Shown here piece after piece: positions 60,401-64,000 of a stretch of 64,000 bases of DNA. Position numbers and translations under genes: made by a program. The notes beneath the pieces are model-generated. The model had not been told where the DNA came from. It worked only from the letters and a program-made list of their open reading frames with translations, and did no database searches. Origin of the DNA: Caprimulgus europaeus (taxonomy: Eukaryota > Chordata > Aves > Caprimulgiformes > Caprimulgidae); contig OU015528.1 in NCBI GenBank assembly GCA_907165065.1, forward strand, positions 33,874,515 to 33,938,514. Reading direction: 5' to 3'. The stretch's first letter is position 1. Each line of letters begins with the position of its first letter.

Positions 60401-62530
60401 CAAAAGTATACACATGAATCCGCAATAACTGAAATCAGCTGGTTTTTTTTTACTTTGGAAGCCTGTATTACATTGTCATAAACAGTCACTCTCATACATA
60501 ATCCGTCTGCTTTCAGATCATTTTTATGTCACACATTTGAGTGGTGTGCAAAAATTAAGACGTTCGTAATGGGCGTGCTATAGCATCTATTTTCACTATC
60601 ATATGAACTGCATTTTTCAACTTCAATGCTTCCAAGTTTTGAAGTTGGAGGGGTTTTTTGAGACTGTTTTGCTTTTAAATAGCTTTTTTATTCCTGCCTT
60701 GTTATGTTTTCTTCCTGCAGGCTACTGGATTTTCTTCTATGGCCAAGACCTGTTGTTCTTCCTCATGTCTCCCATGAAAAATTACATTACCTCTATTACC
60801 TCTTAAAGAGTACCAGAGCCTTTTTTTTTTTTTTTTTAAACAGGAAAGACACAAGGGTTAAAAAAAAAAAATAGCGAGAATGAGGTGGTTAGACAAACTA
60901 GATATCAGTTTTCTCTTTCAGTTTATTTACAGGCTTCTTTAAATTCTCATTCTGAAGTTACATATAAATCAATCTGACTTTCAGTGTTCTGGTCCTACCT
61001 TTCTTCACATTCCTACTAATTACTGACCTGTGTTCTTAAATCCACCCATTTACTACCTTGTCTCTTCCCACTCAAATTGATAGTTTATACACATTGACAA
61101 ATTGCCCAACATAAGATTACAAGTGATATCCACAAGCACATCCTCAGCTACAGCAAACACTTATTAGAACTAGATGAAGCCTCAGAATAGGAAGTTTAAG
61201 TTAGCTGTCTTATTTTGCTGCAGACTTAAAAGTAAGCTCAAGGACTTCTACCACAGGTCTGCCGGACATTATAACTTGTTTCTCACTAACTGGTTCATGC
61301 ATCTGAGCAATTATGCTCATTGGCCTGCAGTCCAGAACTACCTGGACAAGATACTCACTCTACCCTTTGGCTAGATGTCTTCTACAAATCCTTTCCATTT
61401 CTGGCCCATGATTTCTTCACTGCTATGAATATCAATTATGACGTGATATGATATGGAATATTTCATTGGCACATCCAAATGCCAGTTTGGGGTTTGCTAT
61501 TTACTGTGCTTCTCCCTCCCAGTCCTAATGCAGCTGTGAAGCAGCCAAACACAGTGGCCTTGAGCTCCAGCAGCAACCCACAACACCAGCACTGTTATCA
61601 ATGTTCTTCTCATAAGTCTGAACTGAAACACTGTAACTAAAATACTAAAAAGAAAATTAACTCTACCTTAGCAAAACCAGGACATAATTCTAGTAAAAAT
61701 AGTTCTTATAGGCTTGTTACACTGAAATGCAGAAAGAGATGTCTCTAAATGTGATCTTTTCAGTTAAAAAAAACACATTTTGCTTCTGTTAAAAAAAATA
61801 AGGGAAAAATTGAAAGAAAACTAAGTGAAAGCCAATTTCTGCTATGAACAGCAATTAAAACGTTCAAGTCTTGTCCTCATGCTTCCTGTCAAATTATCAG
61901 TCTAAAAAAATACATCAGTTAAAAACATGCTTCCAAGCATATTTATGTACTTCAAGGAATTACATAAAAGAGGAATTAAGTACATTAAATCTGTAACTTA
62001 CAACACTTAGCAAGTTAATTAAAGTAAAACTGTCCCCAACACCTAATAAATATGACAGATTATGGTAAGCAAAAGACTTCACAAGCTAAAGCAACTTTAC
62101 AAGTATTTACCTTGGCTGGATTCTGTGACTTCGGATTTTTGTGATGACTGTTTTGTTCCTTCTTTGCCTTTTTTTAATCTACTCCTCTCAGCTGGAGTAG
62201 GCAGTTTTTGTCTGAGAGGTTTCAGTTCAAATGCCTGAAAGCCTATAACCGGATTTTTCTCCTCAGGAGATACTTCTTTTATAGTATCCGTTGTAATACT
62301 GTCATTTTCTACAGTTATTTGGTCCTCAGTGTCCACTGTTTTATTATCATCTTGCTGTTCATTTTCTTCCCTGCTGCTCAAAGCCAGTCTTTCATCTTTA
62401 TTAATGTACTCAAGCTCTAATTGTATCTGCTTATACTTCAAGAGGAGATCCTCAAAACTTTCTTCCACAGAATTTTCACTTTTAGAAGAGTAGTTCTGCT
62501 TTCTAGACGGGGACCTTCCAAAAGTTTTGG
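24344..62530 (-). CDS. ZFC3H1: ZFC3H1, zinc finger C3H1-type protein, PAXT scaffold; exons 2-35 (5' partial)
   Basis: ZFC3H1 is a nuclear scaffold. In the PAXT connection it links the exosome helicase MTR4 to PABPN1 and poly(A) RNA, promoting nuclear retention and decay of polyadenylated transcripts. Thirty-four exons on the minus strand join in frame through GT-AG introns and give about 1,790 residues (human: 1,989 with exon 1). In order they encode: an RS- and Lys-rich region with FGRSPSRKQN (exon 2); charged coiled coils (exons 4-5); a proline-rich and poly-Glu segment (exons 7-8); an acidic patch LNDSDDSESDGE (exon 10); coiled coils (exons 12-15); a CCCH finger, C-x7-C-x4-C-x3-H (exons 17-18); a helical HAT/TPR-like repeat region (exons 21-34); and the terminus TESKNH (exon 35). 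Exon 1 and the promoter lie beyond 64000. Introns range from 76 bp (intron 25) to 3.2 kb (introns 2 and 9). Exon numbers assume one upstream exon, as in human. Confidence 0.96.
24607..24669 (-). CDS. ZFC3H1: ZFC3H1 exon 34
   Basis: A 63-base, phase 0-0 exon encoding VHHLYQRALQKLPLCATLWK and D, a HAT-like helix pair almost identical to human. Skipping it would remove 21 residues in frame. Confidence 0.94.
24670..26742 (-). other. ZFC3H1 intron 33
   Basis: A 2.1-kb intron between the 40-base exon 33 and exon 34. I found no exon, RNA gene or recognisable repeat. Confidence 0.6.
26743..26782 (-). CDS. ZFC3H1: ZFC3H1 exon 33 (40-base exon)
   Basis: A very short exon encoding AIAAECFLMGQRE after the split Ile codon, matching human AIAAE...L-GQRE. 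The acceptor is ttttcctcag and the donor AGAA|gtaagt, both good. Skipping it would shift the frame. Confidence 0.9.
27377..27478 (-). CDS. ZFC3H1: ZFC3H1 exon 32
   Basis: A 102-base exon encoding LLLRYWEESSVQILKLQAKM, then FTYNIPTCLAIWK. It ends two bases into an Ile codon (AT|A) at donor AAAT|gtaatg. Reading through the donor would hit a stop at once, which fixes the boundary. Confidence 0.94.
28667..28767 (-). CDS. ZFC3H1: ZFC3H1 exon 31
   Basis: A 101-base exon encoding VILFYLSCIPKSQHSKTLER and FCSTMPANPGLAL, close to human, ending in phase 2 at CTGAG|gtatgt. Confidence 0.94.
29520..29685 (-). CDS. ZFC3H1: ZFC3H1 exon 30
   Basis: A 166-base exon encoding YLVFINSKVVGSNNKVQEFK, LFTDLVNRCLVTVPTRYPIP and FSTADYWTNYEFHNK. 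It is highly conserved, in contrast to the three exons before it. It follows an intron of only 101 bases. Confidence 0.95.
29787..29891 (-). CDS. ZFC3H1: ZFC3H1 exon 29
   Basis: A 105-base exon encoding LCQSLHASVGEALDAYEAAL, then GAVMQQETVQNIWL. It is recognised by the shared pattern LC-x-SL...AYEAALG-V...Q-IW. The split codon with exon 30 gives Glu where human has Asp. Confidence 0.9.
29892..32156 (-). other. ZFC3H1 intron 28
   Basis: A 2.3-kb AT-rich intron with an A tract at about 31594-31609 and a small TGTG/CACA-rich patch near 30756-30800. No gene or repeat family was recognised. Confidence 0.6.
32157..32267 (-). CDS. ZFC3H1: ZFC3H1 exon 28 (diverged)
   Basis: A 111-base exon encoding YLLNFPMPIEFTSPLYKEHL, then TDDVINQQIPYLWQIY. 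The anchors YLLN at the start and PYLW-x-IY at the end match human, and the middle does not. It is phase 2 at both ends, with donor CTG|gtgagg. Confidence 0.88.
33210..33304 (-). CDS. ZFC3H1: ZFC3H1 exon 27 (diverged)
   Basis: A 95-base exon encoding ERSSSILPLLQDFVAAFFEN and TCQQHSPMDLL, with the Arg codon split into exon 28. It is placed by frame, splice sites and the pattern LP-L-x-x-F-A-FF that human shares. Identity to human is low. Confidence 0.83.
33757..33955 (-). CDS. ZFC3H1: ZFC3H1 exon 26
   Basis: A 199-base exon encoding WESAAELCRSLLELCPNNCQ, LLESLATLYLQMRQSDNAYK and VWIGAFEKNPQNAEIFYHLC, then KFLVSQ. It contains a complete TPR/HAT-like repeat (FEKNPQNAEIFYHLCKFL). It ends in phase 0 at CAG|gtaata. 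Confidence 0.95.
34032..34137 (-). CDS. ZFC3H1: ZFC3H1 exon 25
   Basis: A 106-base exon encoding DAVKTCTDESLEADKRIAIC and FPIYRNKIALLKLLE. The start matches human and the middle is diverged. It is followed by the shortest intron, 76 bases. Confidence 0.9.
35313..35550 (-). CDS. ZFC3H1: ZFC3H1 exon 24
   Basis: A 238-base exon encoding NALKSANEKIISERLTVSDR, CLAWLAYIHLTEFGVLPVKF, YDPANVNPSRIMNKEPFLIP and WQTVQDVKTNPDILLAMFE. It is strongly conserved and ends in phase 1 at GAAG|gtaaga. Confidence 0.95.
35551..37511 (-). other. ZFC3H1 intron 23
   Basis: A 2.0-kb intron that contains the CTCF-like motif at 36862-36874. A 71-codon open frame at 35677-35892 has no family signature and is not called. 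Confidence 0.6.
36862..36874 (-). promoter_or_regulatory. CTCF-like core motif
   Basis: The plus-strand sequence tgccacctgctgg fits all 13 positions of YGCCMYCTRSTGG, the reverse complement of the CTCF core consensus as I remember it. It lies in intron 23 of ZFC3H1. A motif match alone does not prove binding. Confidence 0.45.
37512..37703 (-). CDS. ZFC3H1: ZFC3H1 exon 23
   Basis: A 192-base, phase 0-0 exon encoding FLNLENSFDGKDYVCGRMLQ, FLMEVTEGEENPNLLSFQLL, ETLLYRVHLNLFTGRHQNAL and VLLQ. It is helical-repeat sequence with moderate similarity to human. Confidence 0.94.
38155..38254 (+). repeat. G/T-rich low-complexity tract
   Basis: About 100 bases consist of T runs broken by GGG, GG and GTTTT on the plus strand, so the ZFC3H1 pre-mRNA is A/C-rich here. 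It begins 8 bases inside intron 22, directly after the exon 22 donor. Confidence 0.85.
38263..38449 (-). CDS. ZFC3H1: ZFC3H1 exon 22
   Basis: A 187-base exon encoding SSSECLDSALNVLARALENN, KENPEIWCHYLRLFSKRGTK and EEIQEMCETAVEYAPSYQIW, then WT. This is a clear HAT-type repeat (NPEIWCHYLRLF). A low-complexity G/T tract starts 8 bases past the donor on the plus-strand map. Confidence 0.95.
38450..40161 (-). other. ZFC3H1 intron 21
   Basis: A 1.7-kb intron. A CTCF-like 12/13 match (tgccatctactga) lies near 39187. A 103-codon minus frame at 39008-39319 has no family signature. Confidence 0.55.
40162..40345 (-). CDS. ZFC3H1: ZFC3H1 exon 21
   Basis: A 184-base exon encoding AHPTEHKKRVPALDAVVTPD, DVRYFTSETDDISNLEASVQ, ENPRDVQLWIKLAYKYLNQN and EG. 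The second half is the first HAT/TPR-like helical repeat (NPRDVQLWIKLAYKYLN). Confidence 0.95.
41208..41324 (-). CDS. ZFC3H1: ZFC3H1 exon 20
   Basis: A 117-base exon encoding TPPFTTWKDKRKWRPKYWRR, then PLLDSSSSEEEQFIGPVKY. It is phase 1 at both ends. The Trp-rich basic motif is conserved with human. Confidence 0.93.
41690..41791 (-). CDS. ZFC3H1: ZFC3H1 exon 19
   Basis: A 102-base exon encoding EKYVEKLFGVNRDRMSVDQM, then AVLLASNINESKSH. It is phase 1 at both ends, so skipping would keep the frame. The donor CACA|gtaagt is strong. Confidence 0.94.
42323..42444 (-). CDS. ZFC3H1: ZFC3H1 exon 18, end of the CCCH finger
   Basis: A 122-base exon that completes the Trp codon (TG|G), then QHMKDCTLSRKQLFQDILSY and NLELIGCSEKSTDEEIGTAT. 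The QH immediately after the Trp gives the fourth zinc ligand. The donor CACAG|gtttttaa is weak compared with the other exons but is the only one that keeps the frame. Confidence 0.92.
42853..42866 (+). repeat. Run of 14 G (C14 in the ZFC3H1 pre-mRNA)
   Basis: An uninterrupted G run in intron 17, between exon 17 and exon 18. It is likely to vary in length and to be error-prone in sequencing. Confidence 0.85.
43530..43661 (-). CDS. ZFC3H1: ZFC3H1 exon 17, first part of the CCCH zinc finger
   Basis: A 132-base exon encoding FSPYFRTKEKLYLSSVTYSN, MIEPKQCFCRFDLTGTCNDD and DCQ, then the first two bases of a Trp codon. It supplies the three cysteines of the CCCH finger (C-x7-C-x4-C), and the His is in exon 18. 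This is the domain that names the protein. Confidence 0.96.
44720..44829 (-). CDS. ZFC3H1: ZFC3H1 exon 16
   Basis: A 110-base exon encoding EISVDVDFVMSQNKQTEVKP and FPFGPYHSPLLVFKSY, leading into the zinc-finger region. It is separated from exon 15 by only 83 bases. It ends in phase 2 at donor CAG|gtatga. Confidence 0.93.
44913..45461 (-). CDS. ZFC3H1: ZFC3H1 exon 15 (largest exon)
   Basis: A 549-base, phase 0-0 exon of 183 codons. It runs from PSKMLKLENSPASSPKKHSA through LEYEYALKIQKLKEARAL (coiled coil), LPQPSLHDLTQDKLSLDSEE, NRERRRSFRESNSFTKPNLK and PELFLGLNIDELKKLYAEAD to LLCGQ. It is probably mostly disordered apart from the coiled coil. An upstream Met in this exon is not a separate start. 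Confidence 0.95.
46049..46473 (+). mobile_element. Probable solo LTR in ZFC3H1 intron 14, antisense to the gene
   Basis: A block of about 425 bp starts TGTGGGAAAA and ends CTCACACA. The direct repeat accaatag occurs at both edges, at 46041-46048 and 46473-46480 (the first A of the right copy is also the last base of the element). It is more GC-rich than the surrounding intron and carries AATAAA at 46401-46406 about 70 bases before its end, as in an LTR. No internal viral part is present. The direct repeat is longer than the usual 4-6 bp by one or two bases, possibly by chance, so the class is left open. Confidence 0.6.
46601..46732 (-). CDS. ZFC3H1: ZFC3H1 exon 14
   Basis: A 132-base, phase 0-0 exon encoding IHKVQQRVTVKKALALKYGE, then ELARAKAVASKEIGKRKLEQ and DHLG. 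It continues the coiled coil and is among the best conserved exons. The donor GGA|gtaagt is strong. Confidence 0.95.
46920..47094 (-). CDS. ZFC3H1: ZFC3H1 exon 13
   Basis: A 175-base exon encoding LLLMKDESVLKHLLQQEAKK, then a heptad-rich coiled coil through NKLAEQLQATEKILNANKMF and LRKLQEQ. It ends in phase 0 at CAA|gtaact. Confidence 0.94.
47095..48114 (-). other. ZFC3H1 intron 12
   Basis: A 1.0-kb AT-rich intron. Nothing recognisable was found in it. Confidence 0.55.
48115..48261 (-). CDS. ZFC3H1: ZFC3H1 exon 12
   Basis: A 147-base exon encoding SREKQRLIKSDPLRNNSSPA, NSDGEVDGIGRIAVVTKQVT and EAEAKLKKN. It keeps phase 2 at both ends, so skipping it would hold the frame apart from the joined codon. 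Confidence 0.93.
48588..48706 (-). CDS. ZFC3H1: ZFC3H1 exon 11
   Basis: A 119-base exon encoding ASKIKAPPKSEKENDPMRTP and EALPEDKKIEYRLLKEEIA. It ends in phase 2 with a Ser codon (AG|T) shared with exon 12. The donor is AG|gtacaa. Confidence 0.93.
49119..49256 (-). CDS. ZFC3H1: ZFC3H1 exon 10
   Basis: A 138-base, phase 0-0 exon with LPKHKSVVVTLNDSDDSES, DGEPSNSANSVFGGLESMIK and EARRNVE. The acidic Ser/Asp patch is a likely CK2-type phosphorylation target, which is inferred from composition only. Confidence 0.95.
49257..52467 (-). other. ZFC3H1 intron 9
   Basis: A 3.2-kb intron, the longest complete one. It holds an A-rich tract near 49389-49435, a T tract near 50551-50569 and a C run near 51360. 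A 104-codon minus frame at 51442-51756 has no family signature. Confidence 0.6.
52468..52632 (-). CDS. ZFC3H1: ZFC3H1 exon 9
   Basis: A 165-base, phase 0-0 exon (55 codons) with ETSSNSGPPSPPVPDN, SVPRSNLSAVSINTVSQPRV and RAPRLPRAVIT. It is Ser/Pro-rich and probably disordered, and clearly matches the human segment. Confidence 0.93.
53334..53537 (-). CDS. ZFC3H1: ZFC3H1 exon 8
   Basis: A 204-base, phase 0-0 exon with PIPSLSQLYVEG, a proline run with LPPLPPEEPEQPPKPP, then FADEEEEEEMLLREELLKSL and ANKRAFRSE. The second half is essentially unchanged from human. The proline run appears one LPP unit shorter than in human. Confidence 0.95.
54344..54366 (+). repeat. A23 homopolymer (U23 in the ZFC3H1 pre-mRNA)
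   Basis: An uninterrupted A run in intron 7. No retrocopy is attached to it. Confidence 0.85.
54515..54612 (-). CDS. ZFC3H1: ZFC3H1 exon 7
   Basis: A 98-base exon encoding a proline-rich stretch, ASPVQPPFFECPLGYYPPP, followed by PISLPLPPPIP. It is low in complexity, and its length differs slightly from human. The donor CCT|gtaagt is a strong consensus. Confidence 0.9.
55330..56020 (-). mobile_element. Old, decayed CR1 LINE in ZFC3H1 intron 6
   Basis: Several blocks in the right order match a minus-strand CR1: ggctggaaaagacctctga near 55328, a stretch including gttgccccttactcttctgt near 55536, ccttctcttctc near 55638 and caggcccttttctgcaagg near 55957. Small deletions and many substitutions separate the blocks and no frame is left. 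It is far older than the CR1 copies at 13.6-19.6 kb. Confidence 0.7.
56281..56404 (-). CDS. ZFC3H1: ZFC3H1 exon 6
   Basis: A 124-base exon encoding SSDMDLRWSLDKQSTDSAGG, then IYQYDNYDEVAMDTDSETN and SP. The tyrosine/acidic motif matches human closely. It ends in phase 1 at CCAG|gtaaga. Confidence 0.94.
56405..57976 (-). other. ZFC3H1 intron 5
   Basis: A 1.6-kb intron with a T18 tract at about 57857-57874 (an A run in the pre-mRNA). No gene or repeat family was recognised. Confidence 0.55.
57977..58203 (-). CDS. ZFC3H1: ZFC3H1 exon 5
   Basis: A 227-base exon starting AKQALRKQQTKTSKKMQQQK and continuing through a long charged coiled coil of Glu, Arg and Lys to IRDLSNQEEQYNRFMKL and GGKRRSRSR. 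The coiled coil suggests a protein-protein interface. It ends in phase 0 at AGG|gtaaaa. Confidence 0.95.
58406..58604 (-). CDS. ZFC3H1: ZFC3H1 exon 4
   Basis: A 199-base exon starting KLLDDEEEMSELQLRLLALQ and containing SASKKWQQKEQQVMKESKEK, nearly identical to human, with a Lys-rich tail. The acceptor is a tandem ctcaag|aag, so a form with one Lys fewer is possible. It ends in phase 1 at donor ACAG|gtaata. Confidence 0.95.
58860..58924 (-). CDS. ZFC3H1: ZFC3H1 exon 3
   Basis: A 65-base exon encoding G-TEEKEHTSVRKLNSSDVA and ending SEK. It joins the phase-1 end of exon 2 (G|GT) and ends in phase 0 at donor AAAAG|gtaaga. It is less conserved than its neighbours but keeps the SD-x-x-SEK motif. 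Confidence 0.88.
58925..62110 (-). other. ZFC3H1 intron 2
   Basis: A 3.2-kb intron with a strongly AT-rich patch near 59520-59700 and T/A tracts near 60822-60870. No exon or RNA gene was recognised. Confidence 0.6.
59520..59700. repeat. AT-rich low-complexity DNA with a short CA run
   Basis: About 180 bases of TATA- and TAAT-rich sequence with an (AC)5-6 run near 59547. Many short self-complementary stretches suggest that it melts easily. Confidence 0.75.
62111..62530 (-). CDS. ZFC3H1: ZFC3H1 exon 2
   Basis: A 420-base exon after an acceptor reading aattcag, finishing a Ser codon split with exon 1 (x|CC). It starts KTFGRSPSRKQNYSSK and includes EDLLLKYKQIQLELEYINKD and FQAFELKPLRQKL, all close to human. 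The donor is AG|gtaaat, leaving phase 1. Open frame continuing upstream of the acceptor is intron, not coding. Confidence 0.93.
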
Positions 62531-64000
62531 CTGAATTACTGGTCAAGAAAACTAAGACAAGAACACGCATAACTTTGAAACTGGTGATAGTACCACTTTA
62601 GACTAAATTATGACAAAGAGAACTTAAAATCATTCTCATATATTTTAATCTTAAGGCTCGCTTGAAAAATGCCCCTTATGAATACAAGCAGTATGCAAAA
62701 GTTTTATCCATTATTATATATTGACAGCTTAAATAAACATTTTCTCAAATCAACAATTTAAAATATCCTACTTATGACAAGAAATTCATTAACTGCTGAG
62801 AAGTCTTGTCTCTTGTTCACACCATCTGCACAGAAACAACAGCTGCAATGCTGAGAAGGTTCCCTTTCACAAAGAGTAAGTCAGACTTCCACAGTTCATA
62901 ACTCAAGTATTGACTCCCCATGTGACATTGTGAAAGAAGACAGGTTAAATTCACTCTCACTCATTTTATCATTTCATAAAATGCTACATCTAGCCACAGT
63001 ACAAGTACACACTGCAGTAATTGTAGCTCAACAAATGAGGTAAGGCACACAATAATCAACAACTGAAGGGAATAAAAAAAATGTCGTTAATGACTTGCAA
63101 TCAAAATATTTTAAAAATGCTAAAAGAGGACTGGGAATTACTAATTACAAAGAAAAGGTTGTCTATGCATGCCTAAGGGATTTATTTTCTTGACAACATG
63201 TTGTCCAACGCAGGCAATGGAAATATTCTCAGGCAATTGTACCCAGAATAAAAGTTCTCACTATGAGAGGTTTACTTTCTCTTACGTTAACCTGACACTT
63301 GGAAAGCTAAACTAACCTGTAAAATAATCATGCTCAGGGGGAAATATTTTAGGATTCCAAGTCAGGTTTGACTCATTCAACTTTCAGTATCAACCCTACT
63401 CTGGTAACAGCTGACTCACACCCAGTTACATTAAATGGTTTTATATCAACATCATCTCTTAAAACAATAAATGGAATTAAACTAAGAGCTAAAACAGGTG
63501 TCCTCTGAATGCAGACATACTGAATCCAGAGGAAGACAACTTTATATTTGTCTTCTGCACACAACATGCACCAACAACTTGGATGTTTAGCTGTGTTAAC
63601 TTCTAATATAATTATGAAGAGTCTTGCCATGTATCCTACAAAAACAACTTGTGCAGTATCAGGAAGTGCTTTGCTATACAATGCTTGCTTAAGCTCCAGC
63701 CCAAAAAGCAGAAATTAGCAAAGATAAATTACATAAAATCCTGAAGGCAATCAAACAATCTATAAATATGCTGAAAATGCTAAGAGATGTAAAACACCAA
63801 ATTATGTAGTAAGCTTATTTGCCAAATTCACTTCCAACACATTTCTACATCCAAAAAGACAAATACATTAGTGATTTTGTGAGTCACAGTAAAGTCTGAA
63901 GTGAAATAACATCATTTATAAAAATAAGTCTATTATTTGATATTTAAATACTTCAATAGCTTCTAGTGTCATCTAGAGTTGGATAACAAGACAAAGATTT
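62531..64000 (-). other. ZFC3H1: Part of ZFC3H1 intron 1
   Basis: The sequence upstream of the exon 2 acceptor is AT-rich and non-coding up to the window edge. Human exon 1 codes for a GC-rich Ser/Gly/Arg region, and nothing like it is present here, so exon 1 is beyond 64000. A 102-codon minus frame at 63373-63681 has no family signature. Confidence 0.75.

Noticed and set aside
63373-63681. 102-codon minus-strand open frame upstream of ZFC3H1 exon 2
   Set aside because: It lies in intron 1 and shows no family signature and no resemblance to the GC-rich Ser/Gly/Arg exon 1 expected for ZFC3H1. It is a chance frame in AT-rich DNA.
1-64000. CRISPR arrays, bacterial operons or prophage-like systems
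   Set aside because: The window is clearly vertebrate, with GT-AG introns and CR1 and ERV repeats. No regularly spaced repeats were found.

Overview
The window looks like a stretch of bird genome, AT-rich and on a large chromosome. It contains CR1 LINEs (three well-preserved 5'-truncated copies and one old copy), solo LTRs of avian type, and a vertebrate gene with short introns. Crocodilians and turtles also carry CR1, so bird is the best reading rather than a proof. No bacterial-type features, CRISPR arrays, rRNAs or tRNAs were seen.

The only gene I can support fully is ZFC3H1 on the minus strand. Thirty-four coding exons (numbered 2 to 35 here) run from 62530 down to the stop codon at 24346-24344. 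All have GT-AG introns, the reading frame carries through every junction, and together they encode about 1,790 residues. The protein matches human ZFC3H1, as I remember it, from the end of the N-terminal Ser/Gly/Arg-rich region to the C-terminal TESKNH. Exon 1 (about 200 residues in human, plus the promoter) lies beyond position 64000. ZFC3H1 is the scaffold of the nuclear PAXT connection, which links the helicase MTR4 and PABPN1 to the RNA exosome and retains and degrades polyadenylated nuclear RNA.

Layout. 1 to about 180: probable end of a plus-strand 3' UTR, most likely LGR5, judged from a poly(A) signal and the LGR5/ZFC3H1 gene order known in vertebrates. About 180-23630: gene-free space between two convergent genes. 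It holds a pair of CR1 copies facing each other tail to tail (13590-14983), a minus-strand solo LTR with 6-bp target duplications (16609-17135), a longer minus-strand CR1 (18742-19558), an older ERV-like repeat (about 20125-20265) and a plus-strand ERVL-type solo LTR with 5-bp target duplications (22794-23361). 23630-24343: ZFC3H1 3' UTR. 24344-62530: ZFC3H1 coding exons and introns. The introns hold one probable solo LTR (intron 14), one heavily decayed CR1 (intron 6), several homopolymer tracts and a strong CTCF-like motif (intron 23). 62531-64000: part of intron 1.

I found no new multi-gene system. The points most worth a second look are the uneven divergence inside the ZFC3H1 helical-repeat region (exon 25 and exons 27-29 against their neighbours), the inverted CR1 pair with two different 3' tails, the retroelement LTRs around the ZFC3H1 3' end and in intron 14, and some splice-site oddities. 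Comparisons with human ZFC3H1 and LGR5 are from memory and were not run as alignments.
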